Source: Treponema sp. (lineage in GTDB: Bacteria; Spirochaetota; Spirochaetia; Treponematales; Treponemataceae). From it: a stretch of DNA of 38,262 bases. A program made the translations under genes and the position numbers. A model generated the notes under the pieces. That model made no database searches. It worked only from the letters and a program-made list of their open reading frames with translations, and was not told where the DNA came from. Of this stretch, positions 29,674-38,262 are shown piece by piece; the stretch's first letter is position 1, and each line of letters begins with the position of its first letter. The stretch spans positions 1-38,262 of the forward strand of contig JAHAZJ010000208.1 in NCBI GenBank assembly GCA_018385315.1, written 5' to 3'.

Positions 29674-31959
29674 GTGGAAGTCACAAAACTTATTTATATA
29701 TTAACAGCAGCTATTTTCTTTTTATTTAATGCAATTTGTCTCGTATTATCTATGGCTCGAGACACAAAAATGTCAACTGCTGTTGCAAAAAATCAATTTG
29801 CAGTAATGGCATGTATTTTCTCTTTTACAATGGCCATTACAAATGAAAATCCCATTCTTGCCGATATAGGTTTTGGTCTCTATTATGGATGTGTTAATTT
29901 TTCCTTATATATGGTGCTTCGTTTTATTAACACCATGGAAAGTTTTTCGCAAAAATCTTCTAAAACAAGAAAACTTTCTGTGTTTGTAAACATTTCAGGT
30001 ATAAACGGAATTCTTCTTGCATTTAATTTTCTTCATAATTCTTATTATGAACTTATCCCATATTACAGCAATGATAAATTTATAACTTATGTTCCTTATC
30101 ATACGCCAGTTTTTGGATTCTATTTATTACTTATTGTTTTTATTTCAGGCTACGTAATATTCCGAACTGTATATAATATAATCAATGCTTCCCGAATTTA
30201 TAAAGAAAAATACATAATTGTTCTTGTGTTTACATTGTTTGTAATCTTGCTAAACCTGCATTATATATTGTTCCCTTATATTTTTGTTTTTGATTACTCA
30301 CTTCTTTTGTTTCAATTATTATCGATTGTTTCATTTTTCTTTTCATTATATCTTTTACCAAATAAACTTAGAAAAAGTATGCTTTCTGTAGCAAATAGAG
30401 ATATTTCTGATGCTGTAATTTGTTATGATTATGCAAAGGAATGTATTTATATAAATAGATTTGCGCAGAAAATTTTCAAAGGAAATCTGAAAAATGTTGA
30501 TTGGATAAATGCTTTATTGGATTCTGACAGGGAATTGAATCGTTTTAGGAAAGAAATTCAGGTTGAAAATATAAACAGAATATTTGATGTAGAATTTCGA
30601 CAGATTCTTGATAATAGAAAAAAAGTTTCAGGTTATTATATAAAACTTACAGACCAAACTGTAGAAATAAAAAAACTGGAACAGGAACAATATTGCTCTA
30701 CCCACGACGACCTTACTGGTTTATATAATCGAAGTTATTTTTTTAGCGAGATGGAAAGAATTCTTGTTGAAAATGTAGATGAAGCTTTTATTTTAGTTAC
30801 TTCTAATATTAGAGATTTTAAGATTATAAATGAATTGTTTGGAGCAAAATTTGGAGACAGCTTGTTGATAAAGCAGGCTGAACAGTTTAGAAAAGCAAAA
30901 TACGAAAATTGTATTATTGGACGCATTTCCGCAGATAAATTTGCCATGCTTATTCCAAAAAAGAATTTTAATCTTGAATATGCAATAAAGAATACTGAAA
31001 GCGTTAATGAACTTGCTAAGGATGTAAACTTTAAGTTTCTAATGGAATTAGGAATGTATGAAATTTCAAATCATTTTGAAAATGTGCATACTATGTATGA
31101 TAAAGCAAATCTTGCAATCAAAAATAAAGTAGATGAAAATCAGATTGTGTCTGTTTATGATACAGATTTAATGCGAAAAATTATTGCAGAAAAATCAATT
31201 ATCAACGAGTTCAAATTTGCTCTTGAACAGAATCAATTTAAAATGTTTTTACAGCCACAGATTAATTGTGAAAACGGTAAATGCTACGGAGCTGAAGCCC
31301 TGGTTCGATGGCTGGATTTAGATGGTAATTGTAAGCAGCCTGGTGAATTTATTCCTGTTTTGGAAAAGGCCGGTCTTATTTACAAATTAGATTATTATAT
31401 TTGGGAAAAAGCGGCCCAGAAAATAAAAGACTGGAACCATGCAGGATATAAGGATTATTGTATTTCTGTGAATATTTCTGTAAAAGATTTTTATTATGCA
31501 GATTTGTATTCAATTTTTACAGGTTTTGTTGAAAAATATAATATTTCACCAAAAAGTCTTCATCTTGAAATAACAGAATCTGTAATTATTGGTGATAAAC
31601 TTTTTCATAGATCCATATTGTCAAAACTTAGAAATTTTGGGTTCATTGTAGAAATGGATGATTTTGGAAGTGGATATTCTTCTTTGAATGCTCTTAAAGA
31701 AATGTCCATGGATGTTCTTAAAATTGATATGGGCTTTATCAGTAAAACAAATAATGAAGAACGTGGAAAAGTAATTGTATCTTCAATTATAAAAATGGCA
31801 AAAGCACTGGGAATGAGTGTAATTACTGAAGGCGTAGAAAATCAGGAACAAGCGGACTTCTTAAAAAAAGAGGGAAGTGATGTTTTTCAGGGATATTTAT
31901 TTTCAAAACCAATAGATGCAGAAGAATTTGAACTAAAATATATACGAGGTGCAAAATGA
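29674..31959 (+). CDS. Membrane-bound GGDEF/EAL protein (degenerate GGDEF, EAL motifs intact)
   Basis: GTG start; about 7 TM segments, DDLTGLYNR but SADKF in place of GGDEF; EAL domain AEALVRW, VNIS, LEITES, DDFGSGYSS, LKID, TEGVE. Confidence 0.88.
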   Translation: MEVTKLIYILTAAIFFLFNAICLVLSMARDTKMSTAVAKNQFAVMACIFSFTMAITNENPILADIGFGLYYGCVNFSLYMVLRFINTMESFSQKSSKTRKLSVFVNISGINGILLAFNFLHNSYYELIPYYSNDKFITYVPYHTPVFGFYLLLIVFISGYVIFRTVYNIINASRIYKEKYIIVLVFTLFVILLNLHYILFPYIFVFDYSLLLFQLLSIVSFFFSLYLLPNKLRKSMLSVANRDISDAVICYDYAKECIYINRFAQKIFKGNLKNVDWINALLDSDRELNRFRKEIQVENINRIFDVEFRQILDNRKKVSGYYIKLTDQTVEIKKLEQEQYCSTHDDLTGLYNRSYFFSEMERILVENVDEAFILVTSNIRDFKIINELFGAKFGDSLLIKQAEQFRKAKYENCIIGRISADKFAMLIPKKNFNLEYAIKNTESVNELAKDVNFKFLMELGMYEISNHFENVHTMYDKANLAIKNKVDENQIVSVYDTDLMRKIIAEKSIINEFKFALEQNQFKMFLQPQINCENGKCYGAEALVRWLDLDGNCKQPGEFIPVLEKAGLIYKLDYYIWEKAAQKIKDWNHAGYKDYCISVNISVKDFYYADLYSIFTGFVEKYNISPKSLHLEITESVIIGDKLFHRSILSKLRNFGFIVEMDDFGSGYSSLNALKEMSMDVLKIDMGFISKTNNEERGKVIVSSIIKMAKALGMSVITEGVENQEQADFLKKEGSDVFQGYLFSKPIDAEEFELKYIRGAK

Positions 31960-34256
31960 TTTTTCCAAATTTATTTCGTTCAATATTTATTGCATCTTGT
32001 TTATTGTTGTCTGGTGTGATTGTTTTGCTTGCTACTTTAATGTACAAGCGAAAGAACAAATATAGAAAATATATCATTATCCCCATTGTATTTAGTTTAT
32101 ATTCAATTTTATCCTATTGTCTTTTTTTGATGACGGGACCACAAAGTCATAATTTAGCTGTATTTTTAGATTCTTTGTTCTTTATTGGTACAGACTGGAT
32201 GGCATTATATATTATGGTTTTTGCCATTGTGTATACAGAAATTGGAATGAAGCATAAAAAAACAATAACAAAAGTTGCTTCCACCTTTTGTTTTGCAGAT
32301 ACTATCTTACTTATTGTAAATAATTTTACACATCATATGTTTGACTTGGAATTGCGTTATGATAAATTCAATAATTTTTTCTGGGCAAATAATTTTAAAT
32401 GGGCACATTTTTTACACTTGGGAATGTGCTATATAATGGTTGGTATAACTATCGTATTATTTACAGTAATCACATTAAAAGTTTCAAAAATCTATAAAGC
32501 AAAATATCTGGGCATTTCAATTGCCTATTTCGTCGTAATCATTGCAAACTTAGTTTCCTATTCATTGAATTTTCCAATAGACATTTCTGTAATTTTGTAT
32601 TCCGTACTTGCTGGTTTTATTTGTTATTATTCCACATATACCTTTCCCCATACCTTGCTCTATAACATATTGGAAGCCATAAATGAAACAATCAATGATG
32701 CAGTTATTTATTTTGATTATGAAGGAAACTGTATTTATGCAAATAAAGCCGCAAAACAAATCTTTATAGATGGGTATGGTTTTAATCCAGTTTTGGCAGA
32801 ACAATATAGAATTTCCTGGGAAAAGAAGCTGAGCATAAATCCCAATCTTGATAAAGATGCTTTTGAAGTAAAATCGGTTCTTCATTATTACAAGGTTGAT
32901 TATCAGGTTAAGAAAAATAATATTGATATTGAAGGTTACATTATTCGCTTTGTAGATGAAACTATAGAAATCTTAAACTTTCAGAAAGAAAAATATCTTA
33001 CAACTTACGATGATTTAACAGGAATTTATAATAGAACAGGATTTATTGAAGCCGTTGATGAATTCATTAAAGAAAATGGTTTGCAAAATCATATAATGAT
33101 TTGTTCAGATATTAAAGATTTTAAGCTTATAAATGAATTGTTTGGTGAAGGGGTTGGTGATGAAATTCTGCAGAAAATTGGAGAGTTATTTATAACAAGT
33201 TCACAGCAAGGGACAATATATGGACGTATTGGTGATGATAATTTTGCCGCTTTTACAGACAGAAAGAATTTTACAGAAGAAACTTTCTTAAAATATATAG
33301 AAACAATCATAAAAATTACAGAAAGCTCCTTATTCCGTATGCATATTTATGCTGGTGTTTATGCTCCTGTTTCGGCTAATGAAAGTGCTCAAATGATGAT
33401 AGATAAAGCTTTTATTGCCATTAGTCAAATTGCCGGCGACTATAATAAGGTTTTTTCATATTATGATACGGATTTGGTAAATCGCTTACTTGATGAAAAA
33501 AATATTGCTGCAGATTTTGAAAATGCAATTTCTTCAAATCAAATTAAGATGTTCTTGCAACCGGTGATTAATGACAAAAAACAGGTTCTTGGTGCAGAAG
33601 CTTTATGTCGTTGGAATCATCCTGTTAGAGGACAGCTTATGCCAGGGGATTTTATTGAAATTCTGGAAAACTCTAGTCTTATTTATTTACTGGATGAATA
33701 TATTTGGGAGCAGGCTGCAAAAAAATTAAGGCAATGGGCAGACAAGGGAATTACAGATAAATATATTTCGGTAAATGTTTCGGAAAAAGATTTCTTCTTT
33801 ACAGATATTTATAAAACTTTTACTCGTCTTGTTCAGAATTATGATATTAATCCTTCCTGTTTCCGAATAGAAATTGAAGAGTCGGTGTTGATGTCAGATT
33901 TTAAAAAGGCTTATGAACTTTCATCAAAATTGCAGAAAGATGGATTTAAGGTTGCAATTGATAATTTTGGAAGCGGGTATTCTTCATTGAATATGCTTAA
34001 GGATTTTAAGCCAAATCAGTTTAAGCTTGATATGTCACTTTTGCAAACAGAAGGTGATGAAAAGAAAAATCATATCATTTTGAATGCAATTATTAGCATG
34101 GCTTTTGCTTTGGATATTGAAGTTATTGGAACTGGTGTTGAAACTAAAGAACAAATGCAGATTTTAGACGATTTTGGATGTCATATATATCAGGGACATT
34201 ATCTGGCTGCGGCAATGGATGTTTCAGATTTTGAAGAAACTTTTTTCCATAAATGA
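31956..34256 (+). CDS. Membrane-bound GGDEF/EAL protein (both domains with altered signature motifs)
   Basis: Paralogue of upstream gene, 4-nt overlap (ATGA); GDDNF at GGDEF position; AEALCRW retained, but DNFGSGYSS and GTGVET replace DDFG and EGVE. Confidence 0.88.
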   Translation: MIFPNLFRSIFIASCLLLSGVIVLLATLMYKRKNKYRKYIIIPIVFSLYSILSYCLFLMTGPQSHNLAVFLDSLFFIGTDWMALYIMVFAIVYTEIGMKHKKTITKVASTFCFADTILLIVNNFTHHMFDLELRYDKFNNFFWANNFKWAHFLHLGMCYIMVGITIVLFTVITLKVSKIYKAKYLGISIAYFVVIIANLVSYSLNFPIDISVILYSVLAGFICYYSTYTFPHTLLYNILEAINETINDAVIYFDYEGNCIYANKAAKQIFIDGYGFNPVLAEQYRISWEKKLSINPNLDKDAFEVKSVLHYYKVDYQVKKNNIDIEGYIIRFVDETIEILNFQKEKYLTTYDDLTGIYNRTGFIEAVDEFIKENGLQNHIMICSDIKDFKLINELFGEGVGDEILQKIGELFITSSQQGTIYGRIGDDNFAAFTDRKNFTEETFLKYIETIIKITESSLFRMHIYAGVYAPVSANESAQMMIDKAFIAISQIAGDYNKVFSYYDTDLVNRLLDEKNIAADFENAISSNQIKMFLQPVINDKKQVLGAEALCRWNHPVRGQLMPGDFIEILENSSLIYLLDEYIWEQAAKKLRQWADKGITDKYISVNVSEKDFFFTDIYKTFTRLVQNYDINPSCFRIEIEESVLMSDFKKAYELSSKLQKDGFKVAIDNFGSGYSSLNMLKDFKPNQFKLDMSLLQTEGDEKKNHIILNAIISMAFALDIEVIGTGVETKEQMQILDDFGCHIYQGHYLAAAMDVSDFEETFFHK

Positions 34257-34355
34257 TATTAACTAGCATTTGTATAAAAAATACGATATATTTTATTGTA
34301 TCTAATTTTAAAAAAATCCATGAAAGTGGATAAAGAATAAACAAGGAGTTTTTTT

Positions 34356-35624
34356 ATGATCCAGACAGTAAAAGATGTTGATCTTAAAGGAAAACGCATT
34401 ATTATGCGTGTTGATTTTAACGTTCCTATGAAGGACGGAGTAGTACAGGATGATACACGTATCATGGCTGCTCTTCCAACAATTAAATACATTCTTGAAC
34501 AGAGCCCACGTTCTCTCGTTCTCATGAGCCACTTGGGTGACCCTAAAAAGGACGTAAAAAAAGCTCAGGAAAAAGCAGAAAAAGCTGGAAAAACCTGGAC
34601 AGATGCAGATGCTGAAAAATTCATCAATGGTAAAAACCGCATGGCTCCAGTTGTAAAATACTTTGCTGAAAAGCTGGGAAAAGAAGTTACATTCCTTCCA
34701 GATGCTCTTGGACAGAAAGCTGCAATTGATGCTCTTCCAGAAGGTGGAGTTGCAATGCTTGAAAATGTTCGCTTCCACAAAGAAGAAACTTCTAAAGATG
34801 CTGCAGAACGGGATGTAATGGCTAAAGAATTAGCTACCTACGGTGACATTTTCGTAAACGATGCATTTGGTACAGCTCATCGCGATCAGGCTTCTACAGC
34901 TTCTATTTCTAAATTTATGCCAGTTCCATCAGTTGGTGGATTCTTAATGGAAAAAGAAGTTAAATATATCCAGCCAATGGTAACAAACCCAGAAAAACCA
35001 ATGACAGCAATCATCGGTGGTGCAAAAGTATCATCAAAAATCGCTGTTCTTGAAAGCCTTATGAAAAACGCTTCAACACTCATTGTTGGTGGTGGTATGG
35101 CTTATACATTCCTTAAAGCTCAGGGACACTCAATTGGTAAATCACTTGTTGAAGATGACTTCCTTGATACAGCTAAAGATCTTCTTGCAAAAGCAGAAAA
35201 AGCTGGTGTTAAGATTCTTCTTCCAGTTGACCACGTTGGTGGTGCAGAATTTGCTGATAAAGATCCAGTTGCAGTAGATGCAGTTGATTTACCAGCTGAC
35301 CTTATGGGTATGGATGTTGGTCCAAAAACTGTTGCTCTTTACAAAGAAGCAATTTTGGCTTCTAAATCTATCGTTTGGAATGGTCCAGTTGGCGTATTCG
35401 AATTCGATAACTTTGCAAAAGGTACAGAAGCAGTTGCTCGCCTGGTAGCAGAAGCTACTGGTAAAGGTGCTATGACTGTAGTTGGTGGTGGTGACTCTGT
35501 TGCTGCTGTAAACAAGTTCAACTTAGCAGACAAAATGAGTCACGTTTCAACAGGTGGTGGTGCTTCTCTGGAATTCCTAGAAGGAAAAACATTACCAGGT
35601 ATTGCTATTTTGGCTACAAAGTAG
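34356..35624 (+). CDS. pgk: Phosphoglycerate kinase
   Basis: [88 protein letters not shown]. Confidence 0.97.
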   Translation: MIQTVKDVDLKGKRIIMRVDFNVPMKDGVVQDDTRIMAALPTIKYILEQSPRSLVLMSHLGDPKKDVKKAQEKAEKAGKTWTDADAEKFINGKNRMAPVVKYFAEKLGKEVTFLPDALGQKAAIDALPEGGVAMLENVRFHKEETSKDAAERDVMAKELATYGDIFVNDAFGTAHRDQASTASISKFMPVPSVGGFLMEKEVKYIQPMVTNPEKPMTAIIGGAKVSSKIAVLESLMKNASTLIVGGGMAYTFLKAQGHSIGKSLVEDDFLDTAKDLLAKAEKAGVKILLPVDHVGGAEFADKDPVAVDAVDLPADLMGMDVGPKTVALYKEAILASKSIVWNGPVGVFEFDNFAKGTEAVARLVAEATGKGAMTVVGGGDSVAAVNKFNLADKMSHVSTGGGASLEFLEGKTLPGIAILATK

Positions 35625-35701
35625 CAATTCCGTGTCAGTTTTCGAAGAAAACTGAGTAGCAAACAAAGTTAGCGGAGAATAGCTATTTTGGCTACAAAGT
35701 A
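35604..35701. repeat. Duplicated pgk 3' end
   Basis: gctattttggctacaaagta at 35604-35623 (pgk C-terminus) and 35682-35701 (spacer), 20/20; a degenerate third core ttttggctacggagta at 35862-35877. Confidence 0.92.
35635..35655. repeat. Perfect hairpin downstream of pgk
   Basis: TCAGTTTTC gaa GAAAACTGA, 9-bp perfect stem. Confidence 0.85.
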
Positions 35702-35702
35702 A

Positions 35703-35744
35703 AGTTTCACACGGACAACTGCATGCGCAGTTGCCGTGTAAACT
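35703..35744. repeat. Long inverted repeat
   Basis: AGTTTcACACGGaCAACTGC atgc GCAGTTGCCGTGTAAACT: 18 bp paired with two single-base bulges. Confidence 0.85.
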
Positions 35745-35794
35745 GTTTAATGCAACGACAGCTGCGCTGCATTGCAAACTAATTTCAAAACGAC

Positions 35795-35854
35795 ACTTCG
35801 TGCGTTTTAAATCATAGCGGTGTCTTACTTCGTGCGTTTAAAATCATAGTGGTG
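35795..35854. repeat. Tandem direct repeat, 28-nt units, 32-nt period
   Basis: acttcgtgcgttttaaatcatagcggtg (35795-35822) and acttcgtgcgtttaaaatcatagtggtg (35827-35854), 26/28 identical. Confidence 0.88.
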
Positions 35855-35887
35855 CGACCACTTTTGGCTACGGAGTAGACAAAAGTG

Positions 35888-35953
35888 AATGTCATTTCGA
35901 TCGCAGTGGAGAAAACTTTTTAAAGACTTCTCGACTGCGCTCGGGGTGACATT
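35888..35953. repeat. REP/MITE-like palindrome directly upstream of the transporter gene
   Basis: AATGTCATTTCGATCGCAGTGGAGAA ... TTCTCGACTGCGCTCGGGGTGACATT; arms pair along most of their length. Confidence 0.85.
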
Positions 35954-35979
35954 TTTTATTTTTTGGAAAGAGGTTTTTA

Positions 35980-37319
35980 TGGAAATTAGAGAACACATTG
36001 GAAGTAGAATTGGCTTTATTATGCTGGCAGCTGGATGTTCTATTGGTTGTGGTAATGTATGGAAGTTTCCATGGATGTGTGGTCAGTATGGTGGCGGTAC
36101 TTTCATGGCCATTTATTTTGTTTGTCTTATTTTGTTAGGTCTTCCAATTATGACCATGGAATTTTCTATTGGTCGTGCCGCACAAACAAGTCCTGTAAAA
36201 ATGTATAAAGTTCTAGGTAATGGTAAAAAGTTTTGGAGTGCAATGGGATGGATTTGTCTTTTTGGTAATATTGCACTTATGAGTTTTTATACAGTAGTTA
36301 CAGGCTGGATTATTTATTATTTTGTAAGTTTTTTAAGAGGAACAACAGCAACTTTAGGTTTTGTTTCTATGATTCAAAATCCAAATGTTAATATTATATT
36401 TTTATTTGTTACAATTGTTCTTGCTTTTGTTGTACTCTGTTTTAAGCTTCAAAGTGGTGTTGAACGAGTTACTAAATATATGATGATAGCTTTGTTACTG
36501 CTTATTGTTGTTTTAGGAATTCATAGTTTAACTTTATCAGGTGCAAAAGAAGGTATTGCTTTTTATTTAATACCAAAATTTTCAAAAATCAGTGGAAATG
36601 TAATTGTTGGTGCCATGAATCAGGCATTTTTTACCTTATCAGTTGGTATGGGGAGTATGGCTATTTTTGGTAGCTATATTGATAAAAACAGAACCTTAAT
36701 GGGTGAAACTATTAACATTATAGTTTTAGATACAGTAGTTGCAGTTATTGCGGGAATCATTATTTTCCCAGCCTGTTTTACATATGGTGTAGAAGTAGGT
36801 GCTGGTCCAAGCCTGCTTTTTGATACAATGGCAAATGTATTTAATAATATGACAGGTGGACGCTGGTGGGGTAGTTTATTTTTCCTGTTTATGGTATTTG
36901 CTGCTTTGTCTACAGTTTTGGGAGTTTGTGAAAATATTGTTGCAATGGTTCGGGAAATTACAGGTTGGAACCGCCCGGTTACTTGTGTTCTAAGTGGAAT
37001 TGTATTATTTGCAACTTCTACAACAACAGCTTTAGGTTATAGTAAACTTCATTTTCAGCCGTTTGCCGAAGGTTCTGCCTGGTTAGATTTCTGGGATTTC
37101 CTTGTATCTACAAATATTCTTCCTTTAGGTTCCCTTGTAATTGCTCTTTTCTGTTGTTATAAATCTGTAGGTTGGGGTTGGGAAAACTTTGTAAAAGAAG
37201 CAAATGCCGGAACTGGAGTTAAAGTTCAGAACTGGATGAAACCAATATTTAAGTACTTTGTTCCATTAGCAATTCTGTTTGTTTATATTTATGGAATGGT
37301 AACTTTTAATTGGAAATAG
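35980..37319 (+). CDS. Sodium-dependent transporter, neurotransmitter:sodium symporter (NSS) family
   Basis: EIREHIGSRIGFIMLAAGCSIGCGNVWKFPWMCGQYGGGTFMAIY: NSS TM1 signature; many TM segments. ATG 35980 preferred, with upstream GGAAAGAGG. Confidence 0.9.
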
Positions 37320-37424
37320 ATATCTGGTATATAAACATTGCTGCTAGTCTAATACTTATTTATCTTCTAGTAATGTATATTTACAGGAAGTCAACTAGTA
37401 GTACATTTGGTTCAGCAACATGGC

Positions 37425-37489
37425 ATTTTAATGCAACTTATTAACTTTTATATATTCCTATTCCCCAACCTATAAAAATGCATTAAAAT
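37425..37489. repeat. 11-bp perfect inverted repeat upstream of tpiA
   Basis: ATTTTAATGCA (37425-37435) and TGCATTAAAAT (37479-37489). Confidence 0.6.
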
Positions 37490-37517
37490 AAGTACATCGC
37501 ATTTTAAGGAGTCATAA

Positions 37518-38262
37518 ATGGCACGTACACATTACATTGCTGGAAACTGGAAAATGAACACAACTAAAGCAGAAGCTGTAGCTTTGGCAAAAGATTTAGT
37601 TGAACAGTTAAAAGGAAAAACAAACAAATACATGATTGGTGTTCCTTTCGTATACCTTGATGCAGTTGCTCAGGTTGTAAAAGGTTCAAATATCATTTTG
37701 GCTGCACAGGATTGTGCTGCAACAGACAACGGAGCTCACACTGGTGAAGTTTCTTGTGCTATGTTGAAAGATATTGGTTGTGGTTGTGTAATCCTCGGTC
37801 ATTCAGAACGCCGCCACGAAATTGGTGAATCTGATGAATTAATCAACAAAAAAGTTCGCAAAGCTTTGGCTTCTGGTCTTGAAGTTGACCTTTGTATTGG
37901 TGAACTTTTGGCAGAACGGGAAGCTGGTGAAGCTGAACAGGTTTGTGCATTCCAGCTTTCTGCAGGTCTTGCTGGTGTTACAGCTGAACAGATGAAAAAT
38001 GCAACAATCGCTTACGAACCAGTTTGGGCTATTGGTACAGGTAAAACTGCTACTCCAGAAGATGCTCAGGCTATTCACAAGTTCATCCGTGATTACATTG
38101 CAAAACTTTACGATCAGAAAGTTGCTGATGAAGTAATCATTCAGTACGGTGGATCTATGAAAGCTTCTAATGCACCTGAACTTTTGGCTCAGCCAGATAT
38201 CGACGGTGGTTTGATTGGTGGAGCTTCTTTGAAAGCTGACACATTCGTACCAATCTGTGTTC
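37518..38262 (+). CDS. tpiA: Triose-phosphate isomerase, 3' truncated by window edge
   Basis: ATG at 37518 with upstream AAGGAG; MARTHYIAGNWKMNTTKAEAVALAKDLVEQLKG ... ILGHSERR ... AYEPVWAIGTGKTATPEDAQ. Absent from the ORF track because it has no stop in the window. Confidence 0.95.
   Translation, partial: MARTHYIAGNWKMNTTKAEAVALAKDLVEQLKGKTNKYMIGVPFVYLDAVAQVVKGSNIILAAQDCAATDNGAHTGEVSCAMLKDIGCGCVILGHSERRHEIGESDELINKKVRKALASGLEVDLCIGELLAEREAGEAEQVCAFQLSAGLAGVTAEQMKNATIAYEPVWAIGTGKTATPEDAQAIHKFIRDYIAKLYDQKVADEVIIQYGGSMKASNAPELLAQPDIDGGLIGGASLKADTFVPICV

Noticed and set aside
34308-34778. 156-aa minus-strand ORF opposite pgk
   Set aside because: Cys/Phe-rich antisense shadow of pgk codons, no own regulatory signals.
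35592-35777. 61-aa minus-strand ORF across the pgk spacer
   Set aside because: Made of repeat/hairpin sequence; no coding-like composition.
35795-35854. Possible CRISPR repeat pair
   Set aside because: Only two units, about 4 nt between them, no spacers and no cas genes nearby.

Overview
The window is an AT-rich, gene-dense chromosomal segment that reads like a Treponema-type spirochete. The taxon is inferred from gene content and a Treponema denticola Ter-like FabV; it was not tested. Most of it is housekeeping: a 3' flavin-reductase fragment, folA, FlgN-like and FliS flagellar chaperones, ftsH, a LolA-like carrier, a RodZ-like HTH membrane protein, rimO, a UvrD/PcrA helicase, a minus-strand envelope cluster (OmpA-like, LysM lytic transglycosylase, TPR lipoprotein), a TPR lipoprotein, yajC-secD-secF, ispH-ndk, gpsA, ffh, a fatty-acid synthesis operon (fabD-fabG-fabF-fabZ-fabV-fused accDA), two tandem degenerate-GGDEF/EAL proteins, pgk, a Na+-dependent NSS transporter and the 5' part of tpiA. 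The signals that gene calls do not explain are in the spacers. A foldback repeat occurs after both ndk and fabG, with a compensatory base change between copies. The 3' ends of fabG and pgk, including the stop codon, are duplicated downstream around palindromic inserts. A ~355-bp cluster of consecutive hairpins and direct repeats lies between pgk and the transporter, and its last palindrome has been read into the ORF-track N-terminus of the transporter. I found no CRISPR array, tRNA, rRNA or transposase, and no clear new defence-type system.
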